From the NCBI RefSeq assembly GCF_001557875.1, contig NZ_LNRF01000013.1:1-64000 (forward strand): a DNA stretch of 64,000 nt, read 5' to 3'. The position numbers and the translations under genes are program-made. Each line of letters opens with the position of its first letter. Positions within the stretch are counted from its first letter, which is position 1. Source of the DNA: Vibrio splendidus (GTDB taxonomy: Bacteria > Pseudomonadota > Gammaproteobacteria > Enterobacterales > Vibrionaceae). Below, one piece after another: positions 1 to 7,788 of this stretch. Under the pieces are notes generated by a model that was not told where the DNA came from, searched no databases, and was given only the letters and a program-made list of their open reading frames with translations.

Positions 1-125
1 CACCCGTCCGCCGCTCGACGCCCATTAACGCACCCGAAGGATTGTTAGTGTCGTTTCCGCTCGACTTGCATGTGTTAGGCCTGCCGCCAGCGTTCAATCT
101 GAGCCATGATCAAACTCTTCAATTT
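1..125 (-). rRNA. rrs: 16S ribosomal RNA, 5' end (partial)
   Basis: The reverse complement reads from the canonical gammaproteobacterial 16S 5' end (AAATTGAAGAGTTTGATC) through the CTGGCGGCAGGCCTAACACATG region and the V1 loop to GGCGGACGGGTG. Only about 125 nt are in the window; the rest lies to the left. The gene is read leftwards from the promoters at 459-602. Confidence 0.97.
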
Positions 126-394
126 AAAGTTTTGATTACCTAAATTAATAGGTGTGACTCAACGAATACTGACTTCAAAACTAATATTCATGTAAACATG
201 AACATGTAATTCTAAAGCTATTACCATTCCAACAGAATAGTAATGAATTGACTGTGCCGAATAACTACAAGTAGTTAAACGTATTGGTCACTCAGTTCAT
301 TGAAATCAATTTGTTACCGAAGTAACTGTTACTACCTAAGTAATAACGTTTTGATATTCATCAACGAGTGCCCACACAGATTGATAGGTTTAAA

Positions 395-406
395 TTGTTA
401 AAGAGC
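395..406 (-). promoter_or_regulatory. boxA antitermination element of the rrn leader
   Basis: The minus strand reads GCTCTTTAACAA, which matches the bacterial rrn boxA that recruits NusB/NusE for rRNA antitermination. It lies between P2 and the 16S start, as expected. Confidence 0.85.
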
Positions 407-458
407 TTTGCTTGTCGAAACTTTCTTTTTACAAAGAAACCTTTGAAAGCGGACGTGA

Positions 459-486
459 ATTCTAGCGATTTAATCTTAAGTGTCAA
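459..486 (-). promoter_or_regulatory. rrn P2 promoter
   Basis: On the minus strand a perfect -35 TTGACA (481-486) is followed after 16 nt by -10 TAGAAT (459-464). It sits 89 bp downstream of the P1 -35/-10 set, an arrangement typical of tandem rrn promoters. Confidence 0.8.
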
Positions 487-574
487 ACACTTTTCAAAAT
501 TAATTTCTTTCGAACTTTCCGTCTTTCTGATTACCGCTGAAGCCTTGTAGCGACTGCCGTGTCAGTGAGGCGGC

Positions 575-602
575 ATTATAGAGATCATCGAAAACATGGC
601 AA
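575..602 (-). promoter_or_regulatory. rrn P1 promoter
   Basis: On the minus strand -35 TTGCCA (597-602), a 16-nt spacer and -10 TATAAT (575-580) are followed by a GC-rich discriminator and the CACTGACACGG sequence, much like E. coli rrn P1. The GC discriminator suggests ppGpp-sensitive, growth-rate regulated transcription. An A/T-rich UP-element-like stretch lies just upstream. Confidence 0.85.
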
Positions 603-703
603 CCCCTTTTTTGATAAAAATTCAAAAAAATTGCTTAAGCGTCTACTTTTACGTCAAAACCCTCTTTCATAGGCCAAAGCTCATACAATCAAGAGCATAT
701 GAC

Positions 704-1228
704 TTAGAATTTCGCGACTAGATCTTTCGAGAATGTCTCTATATCCAGTTCTATACTCCACTTTTCACTCAGCTCCACTATGTTATCTAGAGATTTCTGA
801 ACCGTTTTTATCGTCAATGTATTGTTATCTAGGTCGTATACCTGTTTTTGCGTAGTGTAATAGAAGTAAAGGATAGTTAATGCTTCTCGATCGCCTTGCT
901 CAGCTTTTGGTTGAATACGCTTAAGCTTACGATAGATTTGATTGTGAATTTGTTTCAGGTTCCACACATAAAGCGCTTCTTTAAAGTAATCATGCCCTTT
1001 CACACGGCTCGCAATAAACGCATTCAAGGCGACTGATAAAATCACCCCGAGTACATTCAAATGGAAATTACCCGTCGATTCCCCAGTAACGGAGCCAGCT
1101 GAACCAAAAAGTTCAATCAGAACGCTACCGAATACAATGGCAAACAAGGCGAGTGACCCAACCAATGAAACCAACAGTAGGTTCATCTTCTTTCTATATT
1201 CTTCTTTATTAATCTTCTGTAACTTCAT
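704..1228 (-). CDS. DUF3087 family membrane protein
   Basis: A 174-residue protein of unknown function that I place in the gammaproteobacterial DUF3087 family by its N-terminal pattern (MKLQKINKEEYRKKMN) and layout. Two hydrophobic segments (about residues 17-40 and 56-73) are followed by a charged, helical cytoplasmic tail (about 75-174). The start is supported by AAGGA about 9 nt upstream. It is a single gene reading towards the rrn promoters and has no obvious partner. No catalytic motif is visible. The family assignment is from memory of the sequence pattern and is the main uncertainty. Confidence 0.7.
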   Translation of the reverse strand: MKLQKINKEEYRKKMNLLLVSLVGSLALFAIVFGSVLIELFGSAGSVTGESTGNFHLNVLGVILSVALNAFIASRVKGHDYFKEALYVWNLKQIHNQIYRKLKRIQPKAEQGDREALTILYFYYTTQKQVYDLDNNTLTIKTVQKSLDNIVELSEKWSIELDIETFSKDLVAKF

Positions 1229-1485
1229 CGACTACTTCCTTATGTAAGTCACCTAATAATTTGCGCATACTATCTATGTAAACCTTGGTTAGCTTCAACC
1301 TTTACCATCTTGTAATGTGGTCACTCTCTATTTAATACGTAGAGTTCTTGTGGTCAGTACTATACATAACTCCATTTGACTTCATTAATAGAAAAGAGTT
1401 ACATACCGCCATAATTTTTAGTTATTCATCAATTCATGTTGATTAAGCCTATTTCGCTTTATCACATACTGACAAGGTACATCCC

Positions 1486-2085
1486 ATGCGTTCATTTGTA
1501 TTACGCGCTCGCGCAGCCCCTACAGAGAGCAAACTTATCTTAGAAGGTGTTGGGCAAGACGCTCATACTGAGATTCTGGCTCATACTCTGATGAACACGA
1601 TCTTCGTTGCTCAATCACACCGTGAGAATGTCACCGTGCACCTTGTATTAGAAAGTACTAAAGACTTTTCACGTACGATCACTTTCGATTCAAATGAGAT
1701 CACTAACATTGGTGGCTTTCATGAATCGGCATTGTTATCAGCGGTAGTAAGAGCGGTTGATGCTTCTCAAGGCATGATAAAAGAACAGACACGTCAGGTT
1801 GAACCGGGCATCACTGTTCGTACTATGAGTTTTGAAAAGTTGGTTAAAGAACTGGCTGAAGACCACCAGCTGTACATGATGGATAAGAAAGGCGACTTTA
1901 TCCGTGACGCAGAGATTGCGGAAAACCCATGTTTCCTTCTAACTGACCATATCCCTATGCCGAAGAAAAGCTACAACAGCTTGAAGCGTTTAGGGACAGA
2001 GAAAATCAGCTTAGGTCCAAACATGCTGTTTGCTTCTCAGTGTGTTGTGTTGATCAATAATGAGCTGGATATTCGCGGTTTCTAG
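1486..2085 (+). CDS. trmY: tRNA (pseudouridine-54 N1)-methyltransferase TrmY-like
   Basis: A 199-residue protein of the SPOUT superfamily, TrmY/COG1901 type. The archaeal enzyme methylates N1 of pseudouridine-54 in the tRNA T-loop using AdoMet. Vibrio carries close relatives whose target is less certain. The N-terminus (MRSFVLRARAAPTESKL) and the C-terminal block SLGPNMLFASQCVVLINNEL carry the trefoil-knot features of the family; length is normal. The start has AAGGTA upstream. It is monocistronic, with a terminator 26 nt after the stop. Confidence 0.85.
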   Translation: MRSFVLRARAAPTESKLILEGVGQDAHTEILAHTLMNTIFVAQSHRENVTVHLVLESTKDFSRTITFDSNEITNIGGFHESALLSAVVRAVDASQGMIKEQTRQVEPGITVRTMSFEKLVKELAEDHQLYMMDKKGDFIRDAEIAENPCFLLTDHIPMPKKSYNSLKRLGTEKISLGPNMLFASQCVVLINNELDIRGF

Positions 2086-2111
2086 CCCGATCAGACACAG
2101 CCATAATTAGC

Positions 2112-2143
2112 AAAGCCCGGTTACTCGCCGGGCTTTTGATTTT
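2112..2143 (+). terminator. Rho-independent terminator after trmY
   Basis: AGCCCGG and CCGGGCT arms around a 7-nt loop, followed by TTTTGATTTTT. Confidence 0.85.
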
Positions 2144-2190
2144 TGGGTTACCGATATTTGATTTGCTCAACTTATTGCAAACTGGACCTG

Positions 2191-2493
2191 TCACATCAAG
2201 TCTCGCATTAACGTTTCATACTGCTCTGATACCAACACCACCAAATGATTGAGCTCTTTTGCATCTTCCTCTGCCAATAAAAGTTGCCAATCCGTCTGTT
2301 GACCACTTTCATCTCGCCCAAGCACTTTGATGTTCCCTTGTTCAGTCTCAAACGATAAATGACTAAAATCCGTATCGTGGTGTTCATGAGACTCTAAAAT
2401 TTCAAACTCTAGATTCCCTGTTGGCTTTACCTGAACGTGTGCATGAAAATGCTGCTGATTCCGTAACTCATACTCCCTGTGTATTGCGAACAT
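2191..2493 (-). CDS. conserved hypothetical protein, His-rich N-terminal half
   Basis: A 100-residue soluble protein that I do not recognise. The start is placed at the ATG at 2493 because a strong AGGAGG lies 5 nt upstream; a TTG start 15 nt further upstream would overlap this site. The N-terminal half has many histidines (HREYEL, QQHFHAHV, ESHEHHDTD). The C-terminal half is acidic and probably helical (about residues 65-100). Metal binding is possible but not shown. It is convergent with trmY. Confidence 0.6.
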   Translation of the reverse strand: MFAIHREYELRNQQHFHAHVQVKPTGNLEFEILESHEHHDTDFSHLSFETEQGNIKVLGRDESGQQTDWQLLLAEEDAKELNHLVVLVSEQYETLMRDLM

Positions 2494-2875
2494 ACTTCCT
2501 CCTATCAACCTTAATCTAAGCTCGAAAGCGATCTGTTATAAATTATCTGCTCTTTAGGTTGTAACCCTTAGACAGCACGTATCTATACAAAGTGTAGGCA
2601 TTAGATTTTAGCGCTAGGGCAAAATCAGCCCGCTCTTTGATACTAGACAAAATAACGATGAGTATTGTGACACTTAGATTGATATTTCTTGACGGTAGTA
2701 ACCCATCTCAACATCTCAAAAAAACCACAAAGCACGCAATTTATAAAACTTGCGCTTCGTTCCATTTCTGGCTCCTGTTGGTCTGACCTTTACCAATTAA
2801 TAGAGATTCAGCTCCAAGCTTATGATTCTACAGTTATACTTCCGATAATCTCGGTGAATTAATTTAAGGGAATAT
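2494..2875. other. intergenic region with no gene seen
   Basis: This stretch lies between two divergent genes. I see no ORF, RNA gene or clear dyad. Promoters for both flanking genes must lie here, but no strong -35/-10 pair stands out. AAGGGA at 2867-2872 is the ribosome binding site of the following gene. Confidence 0.5.
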
Positions 2876-4078
2876 ATGTCAATTTTTACCGTATTCTTCT
2901 GTGGAACAGGATCAAACTCAGAAGACAACAATCATAAAAACTATGTGTCAGGTGAGTTGATTTCTACGTTAGCGAAGAATACGACTGGCAGAGACATGAT
3001 TGACTACATTCAAGTGGATGGAGTTGGCAGTGGGAATCAAAACGAATGGTTGAAGCAAGGCAAAGATGACACGTATTCCGGAGTTAAGGGAACGTTGCTA
3101 GGCAAAGGTATCGACAGCAACATGCGCCATGTGCTGAATATCTTGCGCGGGAGCCAACAAGATAAGAATGACTACATGAAGCGAGCCAAAGGCCTGCTCA
3201 GTGAATCTCGCCCAGAAAAGTCAGCTTGGCCTTTCGCAACCAACCAAAAATATCAGGATTGGTTGAAAGATTCACAAGCACTGGCAGCCGATCTAAAACA
3301 AGGTATCGCGGCGCGCCAACAGAACATAGCGATTGAACGCCAAACTAAGCCTATTAGCCAAGTTAACATCGTAGGTTGGAGTCGAGGTGGTGTGAGTTGC
3401 TTTGAATTGGCGAACCGAATGCTCAAAGATCCCAAGCTTAGCCATATTCCCGTCAACATCTTTGCATGTGACCCCGTTCCCGGCGGGATGAACGCGTTCA
3501 AGGATTACAAATTACTGGGTAAAAACGTCAAACAAATCGTGTGTGTATTTGCTGAGGACGAACGTTCATTAGCTTTCAAAGCGAGAATGCCCCGCTTATC
3601 CCCTTCAACTCAGTATTACACCACCTACATGCCCGGTCGACACGGCACTTTGGTAGGTAATGCCAATACCTCTGGCGGAAGCAAAGGTGCAGGACTGCTC
3701 ACTGGCCCCGGCCTTGTCACACGAGACTTCATGGAAAAGGTATTAACAGGTTGGGGCACACAGCTTAAACCAGGCACGACATTGAACTTCTCTCGACAAC
3801 GCATTATCGAACTGTACGAGCAAATGCGCAGTCATGAAGAGTATTTCAATAAAATGCACGGTATGACTTATACGGCTAAGAACCGACTACTATGGACAAG
3901 CAAAGATAGAATCGGTCAGCAGAGAGAGCGCCGTTATGGTATTCCGATGTATCGTTTTCAGTTTCCCGGTATAACCAACAACTATGGCGATGCGATTAAT
4001 CGGCACCACTGCGATGTGTTAGCTACCAATGCTTTCGCTACACACGGTAATTCTGCCGCGCTACCAAAGCCAGTCTGA
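2876..4078 (+). CDS. putative alpha/beta hydrolase (lipase-like, DUF5621/Tle-like)
   Basis: A 400-residue cytoplasmic-type protein with no signal peptide. The N-terminus FFCGTGSNSED resembles the first beta strand and Asp/Asn loop of DUF2235/Tle1-like hydrolases. A nucleophile elbow GWSRGG (Ser169), a downstream Asp in ACDPVPGG (Asp199) and His256 in PGRHGTL fit a Ser-Asp-His triad. Related proteins occur in Legionella and Pseudomonas as uncharacterised proteins. The Tle-like features raise the possibility of a type VI secretion lipase effector. No vgrG, PAAR or immunity gene is adjacent, so this stays inference. RBS AAGGGA supports the start. Confidence 0.6.
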   Translation: MSIFTVFFCGTGSNSEDNNHKNYVSGELISTLAKNTTGRDMIDYIQVDGVGSGNQNEWLKQGKDDTYSGVKGTLLGKGIDSNMRHVLNILRGSQQDKNDYMKRAKGLLSESRPEKSAWPFATNQKYQDWLKDSQALAADLKQGIAARQQNIAIERQTKPISQVNIVGWSRGGVSCFELANRMLKDPKLSHIPVNIFACDPVPGGMNAFKDYKLLGKNVKQIVCVFAEDERSLAFKARMPRLSPSTQYYTTYMPGRHGTLVGNANTSGGSKGAGLLTGPGLVTRDFMEKVLTGWGTQLKPGTTLNFSRQRIIELYEQMRSHEEYFNKMHGMTYTAKNRLLWTSKDRIGQQRERRYGIPMYRFQFPGITNNYGDAINRHHCDVLATNAFATHGNSAALPKPV

Positions 4079-4106
4079 TATTCCTATTTAATAAGCAGTT
4101 AAACAA

Positions 4107-4138
4107 AAAAAGAGCTCAACTAAGTGAGCACTTTTTTA
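4107..4138. terminator. bidirectional terminator between convergent genes
   Basis: GCTCA/TGAGC stem flanked by A7 on the left and T7 on the right. It can serve both the hydrolase gene and the permease gene. Confidence 0.7.
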
Positions 4139-4185
4139 TTATCGTTCTCTTGGTATCGATGATGTTATCTCGGAATCAAACCTGA

Positions 4186-5286
4186 TTAACCAAAGATGAA
4201 GCTGTATAGGAAGCCTGCACCCATCGCCATGCTTAGGATAACGAATAGGAACGCTGCAATCATTTGGTTCTTGAAGATTGATTTAAGCAGAATAACTTCC
4301 GTCAAACTTGCACCTGCACTACCAATAATCAATGCCATTACTGAACCCAACGCCATGCCTTTCTGTACTAGAGCAGCACTTAGTGGGATTACCGCTTCAG
4401 CACGAATGTACAATGGAATACCAATCACGGCTGCTACTGGAATTGCATACCACATACCTTCACCAGCGTACTGTGCAATTAGGTCTGTAGGAATGAAGCC
4501 GTAGATGAATGAACCAATCGCGATACCCATCATTAGGTAAGGGAAAACTTGTTTAAAGTCTTTCCAAGTTGAGAACCAAATTCTCACCCAACGGCTAGGT
4601 TCTTTCTTCTCTACGATTTCAGCTGTTGCGCTTCCATCCGCTGAACAGCATGAAACCGTTACTTGTGGCTCTTCTTTTTTAGAATCGCAGCAAGATGCCT
4701 CTTTCGCCATTACGGGTGCAGGTTCGCCACATGCACTTGTACCACATGAAGATTCTGCTTTAGCCGGTGCTGCTTTCTTAGGAGCAGAGTCACCACAGCT
4801 AGTGCCACAGCTTGAAGCTGAACCTGTTGATTCATACGCTTCAGGTTTTACGTAACGCTCAAAGCCAAGCTTCTCAAGTGCGTAACCAGCTACTACAGAC
4901 ACCGTCATTGCTACAAGGAAGTAGAACACCGCGACTTGCCAACCGAATGTAATCACAAACAAACCAATGATCACTGGGTTCAATAGTGGGCTACCGAATA
5001 GGAACACCATCATTGGACCGAAACCCGCTCTTGCACGCAGCAATCCTTTTAGGAAAGGAATGGTCGAACATGAACAGAAAGGTGTAATTGCACCCAATAG
5101 TGCAGCAACCACATACCCCTTACCATTACGTGAGCTCAGGATAGATTGAATCTTTTCTGGTGTAAGAAACTCTTGAAGAATCCCAACAATGTAGCTGATC
5201 GCTAAGAAAAGGATAATTAGCTCTACTGCTAAGAAAGCGAACATATCAAGTGCGTCTTTTAGCATTGTTAACATTTCATTGCTCAT
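4186..5286 (-). CDS. permease of the DUF318/ArsP family with Cys-rich linker (SO_0444-type)
   Basis: A 366-residue inner-membrane permease (PF03773). About eight hydrophobic segments form two halves, separated by a hydrophilic linker (about residues 150-225) that carries eight cysteines in SCGTSCG, SCGTSACG, CCDSKK and VSCCS motifs. The first half has the family motif TPFCSCSTIPF. Relatives such as Shewanella SO_0444 export arsenite, and ArsP exports organoarsenicals; the Cys-rich linker suggests binding of a thiophilic metalloid or metal. The start at 5286 is chosen for GGAGT 8 nt upstream. It is divergent from an ArsR gene with operators in between, so it is probably repressed until metal exposure. 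Confidence 0.85.
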   Translation of the reverse strand: MSNEMLTMLKDALDMFAFLAVELIILFLAISYIVGILQEFLTPEKIQSILSSRNGKGYVVAALLGAITPFCSCSTIPFLKGLLRARAGFGPMMVFLFGSPLLNPVIIGLFVITFGWQVAVFYFLVAMTVSVVAGYALEKLGFERYVKPEAYESTGSASSCGTSCGDSAPKKAAPAKAESSCGTSACGEPAPVMAKEASCCDSKKEEPQVTVSCCSADGSATAEIVEKKEPSRWVRIWFSTWKDFKQVFPYLMMGIAIGSFIYGFIPTDLIAQYAGEGMWYAIPVAAVIGIPLYIRAEAVIPLSAALVQKGMALGSVMALIIGSAGASLTEVILLKSIFKNQMIAAFLFVILSMAMGAGFLYSFIFG

Positions 5287-5343
5287 AATTAACTCCAAAC
5301 TGGATTGAAGGTCGGGCTCTATGAGAAAAGTAACCAACCCTTA

Positions 5344-5363
5344 ATTTCGAATATTCTCGAATT
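5344..5363. promoter_or_regulatory. ArsR-type operator, copy 1 (permease side)
   Basis: ATTTCGA-N6-TCGAATT, the first of three dyads with the same 7-6-7 geometry in this divergent region. It lies 58 nt upstream of the permease start. Confidence 0.65.
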
Positions 5364-5393
5364 ATAGAAATAAACAGCTCCAGATCAAGCTTT

Positions 5394-5413
5394 ATTTCGG
5401 TGAAAATCGAAAT
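5394..5413. promoter_or_regulatory. ArsR-type operator, copy 2
   Basis: ATTTCGG-N6-TCGAAAT, one mismatch from the dyad at 5481-5500, in the middle of the divergent intergenic region. Confidence 0.65.
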
Positions 5414-5465
5414 GATTTTCGAAAGCACGGTTTTTCAATGACTTATACAGACACCGTTTTTAAAT

Positions 5466-5500
5466 TTGAATTCGACATACATTTCGACTAATATCGAAAT
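5466..5500 (+). promoter_or_regulatory. arsR promoter with overlapping operator copy 3
   Basis: -35 TTGAAT (5466-5471), a 17-nt spacer and -10 TAATAT (5489-5494). The perfect dyad ATTTCGA-N6-TCGAAAT (5481-5500) covers the -10, a position suited to autorepression. Confidence 0.7.
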
Positions 5501-5519
5501 TAAATCTTGAGGAGTTAAT

Positions 5520-5816
5520 ATGAACTTAGAAGTCGTTGCGAAAGCACTTAAAGAGTTGGGGCACCCTATTCGCCTAACCATTTATAAGAGTGTCGTTAAA
5601 GCTGGCTACCAAGGCATTGCAGTTGGCGGCCTACAAGAAGAACTAGGCATTCCCGGTTCTACCTTGTCTCACCACATATCAAGCTTGGCATCTGCGGGCC
5701 TAATCAGCCAAAGACGAGAAGGAAGAACTCTATTCTGCGTGGCGGAGTATGAGTGCCTAGAAGGTGTGATTGATTTCTTACAAGACGAGTGTTGCGTAAA
5801 TGAACAGTGCAACTAA
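5520..5816 (+). CDS. ArsR/SmtB-family metalloregulator
   Basis: A 98-residue winged-helix repressor. The recognition region (LQEELGIPGSTLSHHISSL, about residues 38-56) and the wing (REGRTLFCVAEY) are clear. Cysteines at 73, 79, 91, 92 and 97, with a C-terminal DECCVNEQCN tail, are candidate metalloid ligands. These differ from the classic ELCVCD site of E. coli ArsR. GAGGAG lies 6 nt before the start. It overlaps sigZ by 17 nt and is divergent from the permease. Repression through the three dyads is inferred. Confidence 0.88.
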   Translation: MNLEVVAKALKELGHPIRLTIYKSVVKAGYQGIAVGGLQEELGIPGSTLSHHISSLASAGLISQRREGRTLFCVAEYECLEGVIDFLQDECCVNEQCN

Positions 5817-6414
5817 TGCACCTTTGAACGGGGCACCTTTGAATAAGGCACCTTTGAAGCTCGAACAAGTCTGGGCCGAATATCAGCAAGCATTAAAGTC
5901 ATTCCTGCATTCAAAGGTCAACAATTCAGCGGATGTAGACGACTTGCTCCAAGATATCTTGATTAAGACCTATCAGAACTTAGATAAGGTACAAGATGCG
6001 AGCAGTGTTAAGGCTTGGCTGTTCCAATTAGCCAATCACACGATCATCGACTTCTACCGTAAACACGCTCGCCAGCAACGTGACAGCCAGATTGATGCCG
6101 AAGATCTGTGGTTTACCGATTTAGACCACGATTCAGAATTCAAACAGAAGCTCTCATTGTGTATCGAACCCTTTATTCAGGCATTGCCAGAACAAAGTTC
6201 ATCGCTACTGCTTGCCGTCGACATCAAAGGTCAAAGCCAAAAAGAGATCGCAGAAGCGCAGAATGTCAGTTACTCAACGGTTAAATCTCGCGTGCAAAAA
6301 AGCCGTGCTGATCTTAAGAATCTGTTCGAACAGTGTTGTAACTTGTCCCTTGATCAACAAGGCAATGTGATTGATTGCGAGCTTAAGCCGAACGCCAGCT
6401 GCGGCAAGTGTTAA
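5800..6414 (+). CDS. sigZ: ECF RNA polymerase sigma factor, SigZ-like
   Basis: A 204-residue ECF sigma factor. Region 2 (about residues 25-92, with DVDDLLQDILIKTYQNLDKV and WLFQLANHTIIDFYRKH) and region 4 (about 120-170, SSLLLAVDIKGQSQKEIAE, then SYSTVKSRVQKSR) are intact. The C-terminus has CC and CGKC cysteines that could sense a metal or thiol-reactive agent. The start overlaps the end of arsR, so the two are translationally coupled. The first 20 residues come from a 15-bp tandem repeat and are not typical of the family. No anti-sigma gene is adjacent. A role in metalloid stress is inferred from context. Confidence 0.85.
   Translation: MNSATNAPLNGAPLNKAPLKLEQVWAEYQQALKSFLHSKVNNSADVDDLLQDILIKTYQNLDKVQDASSVKAWLFQLANHTIIDFYRKHARQQRDSQIDAEDLWFTDLDHDSEFKQKLSLCIEPFIQALPEQSSSLLLAVDIKGQSQKEIAEAQNVSYSTVKSRVQKSRADLKNLFEQCCNLSLDQQGNVIDCELKPNASCGKC
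5818..5859. repeat. 15-bp in-frame tandem repeat in the sigZ 5' end
   Basis: Three copies of GCACCTTTGAA plus a 4-nt spacer (5818-5832, 5833-5847, 5848-5859). They encode repeated APLN/K units. The 15-bp period keeps frame, so slippage would change only the length of the N-terminus. Confidence 0.85.
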
Positions 6415-6446
6415 TCGTTACATCGAATCCGTTATTTCAATAGAAC

Positions 6447-6475
6447 AAAGCCAGCAATTGATGCTGGCTTTGTTG
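6447..6475 (+). terminator. terminator after sigZ
   Basis: AAAGCCAGCA and TGCTGGCTTT arms around a short loop, then TGTTGTTTT. Confidence 0.8.
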
Positions 6476-6534
6476 TTTTCATAATCTGCAAATCACTCTT
6501 TGCTTGAGCGAATCTAGTGCTTTAGCGAACCGAA

Positions 6535-7149
6535 CTATGCTGCTTCCGCTTTTACCACAGGTTGATAGCGCCCCGGTTTATGATTCATTGCTAGAATCAA
6601 GTTGGTGACTATCGCACCAAGCACAGACAGAAGAACCAATGACACATCAACAATGAACAGAGAAAGCACAACAATCGTGCAGTCTAATGCCATCTGAACT
6701 TTACCTGCTCGAATTCCAAAACGTTCTTGTAAGAACAACGCCAAAATGTTGAAGCCACCTAAGCTCATCTTGTGACGGAAAATCACCAGCATGCCAGTAC
6801 CAATCAAGCCACCACCAAGTAAAGCTGCATACAATGCATGAATTTCGGCAATTTGAATCACGTGATACAAGTGATCCACGGCGAACGAAACAATCGAAAC
6901 CGCGATAAACGTATTGATGGTGAAGCGCCAGCCCATACGAGCAACCGACAAAATATAGAAAGGTAAGTTAAGTGCGAAGAACACTTGGCCAAAGCTTAGA
7001 TCTGTTACTTTGGTAATGAAGATCGCTAGACCAGCCGTGCCTCCGGTGAGCAAACCGACTTGGTTGAAAAAGATAACGCCGAGTGAAACAAGTGCGCTAC
7101 CTAAGATCAGTGCCAGTAAGTTTTCGCGAAGGTTATGATCTTTATCCAT
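6535..7149 (-). CDS. YitT family membrane protein
   Basis: A 204-residue inner-membrane protein with five to six transmembrane segments, matching the DUF161 part of YitT proteins (LLTGGTAGLAIFITKVTDLSFGQ and the glycine-rich GGGLIGTGMLVIF followed by SLGGFNILALFLQ). The C-terminal DUF2179 domain of longer YitT members is absent, as is usual for proteobacterial versions. Function is unknown; transport is presumed. The start at 7149 is chosen for GGGAG 10 nt upstream; an ATG 30 nt further up lacks one. Confidence 0.85.
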   Translation of the reverse strand: MDKDHNLRENLLALILGSALVSLGVIFFNQVGLLTGGTAGLAIFITKVTDLSFGQVFFALNLPFYILSVARMGWRFTINTFIAVSIVSFAVDHLYHVIQIAEIHALYAALLGGGLIGTGMLVIFRHKMSLGGFNILALFLQERFGIRAGKVQMALDCTIVVLSLFIVDVSLVLLSVLGAIVTNLILAMNHKPGRYQPVVKAEAA

Positions 7150-7545
7150 GTGAATGACTCTCCCTGAATCTTTTAACATCGCGTTTCAGTAGTCTTGAAA
7201 CGATTTATGCCCAAATTTACGATGTTTGACAGATAAGTCGAGTGAACGAGCAATGTTGCTTAGTGATTAGTTTGTATATTAGTTTTTACAGCTTTGTGAA
7301 ACCTTAAATTAAACAGCTAGTTATAAACCTGAATTTAGACTTTCATTCTTAATTAGATACTTATTTCTATTAACCAACGAACTTCAAGTTTTTTCATTTA
7401 TTGAACACGTTTTGTCCCAATTCCAATCAAGCGACAAACTATGCATAAAACGCATAGACTACATCACAAATGGTCATTTGATACATAACCTACTCATCAC
7501 TATGATGCGCGACTTCTTACAACATTGAGCGCATGTCAACACCGT
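7150..7545. other. intergenic region between divergent genes
   Basis: A/T-rich non-coding stretch. The only structure I see is the inverted repeat CTATGC-N7-GCATAG (7439-7457), a possible operator about 90 nt before the His-rich gene. No gene is apparent. Confidence 0.45.
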
Positions 7546-7773
7546 ATGTTTTCACAATCTCTTTTTGCCCAATTGGCCAGAATGACGCTATTTCTCGTCA
7601 TTAGTTTGGTTATTGTGCATCACAGTCAGCCATTGATTGATCTCTTGGCTCAGCATGCCGTGAGCAGTGGCTGCCACCAGCAGTCAGCGCATGAGCATTC
7701 TGGGCACGAACATCACCATGAGATGACTGACCAACACATGTCAACGCAAGACCACTCACATCATCACCATTAA
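7546..7773 (+). CDS. small membrane protein with His-rich C-terminus
   Basis: About 75 residues from the ATG at 7546; a TTG at 7525 would add seven, and neither has a clear Shine-Dalgarno sequence. One hydrophobic segment (about residues 10-30) is followed by a tail with some 15 histidines ending in DHSHHHH. This suggests binding of Zn, Ni, Cu or Co on one side of the membrane. The MFS gene follows after 15 nt, so the two are probably co-transcribed and the tail may feed or sense a cation for the carrier. I do not recognise the family. Confidence 0.55.
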   Translation: MFSQSLFAQLARMTLFLVISLVIVHHSQPLIDLLAQHAVSSGCHQQSAHEHSGHEHHHEMTDQHMSTQDHSHHHH

Positions 7774-7788
7774 TTTAAGAGTATTAGA

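Larger units (their letters stand above)
126..703 (-). other. rrn operon leader and promoter region
   Basis: This non-coding stretch holds the rRNA leader (126-458), a boxA antitermination site, two tandem promoters and an AT-rich stretch upstream of the P1 -35 box (603-640) that looks like an UP element. A 60-codon open frame on the + strand inside the leader is not considered a gene. Between about 640 and 703 I see nothing further. Confidence 0.85.

Noticed and set aside
368..550. 60-codon open frame on the + strand in the rrn leader
   Set aside because: It lies antisense to the rRNA leader over boxA and P2, has no RBS, and shows no protein-like pattern.
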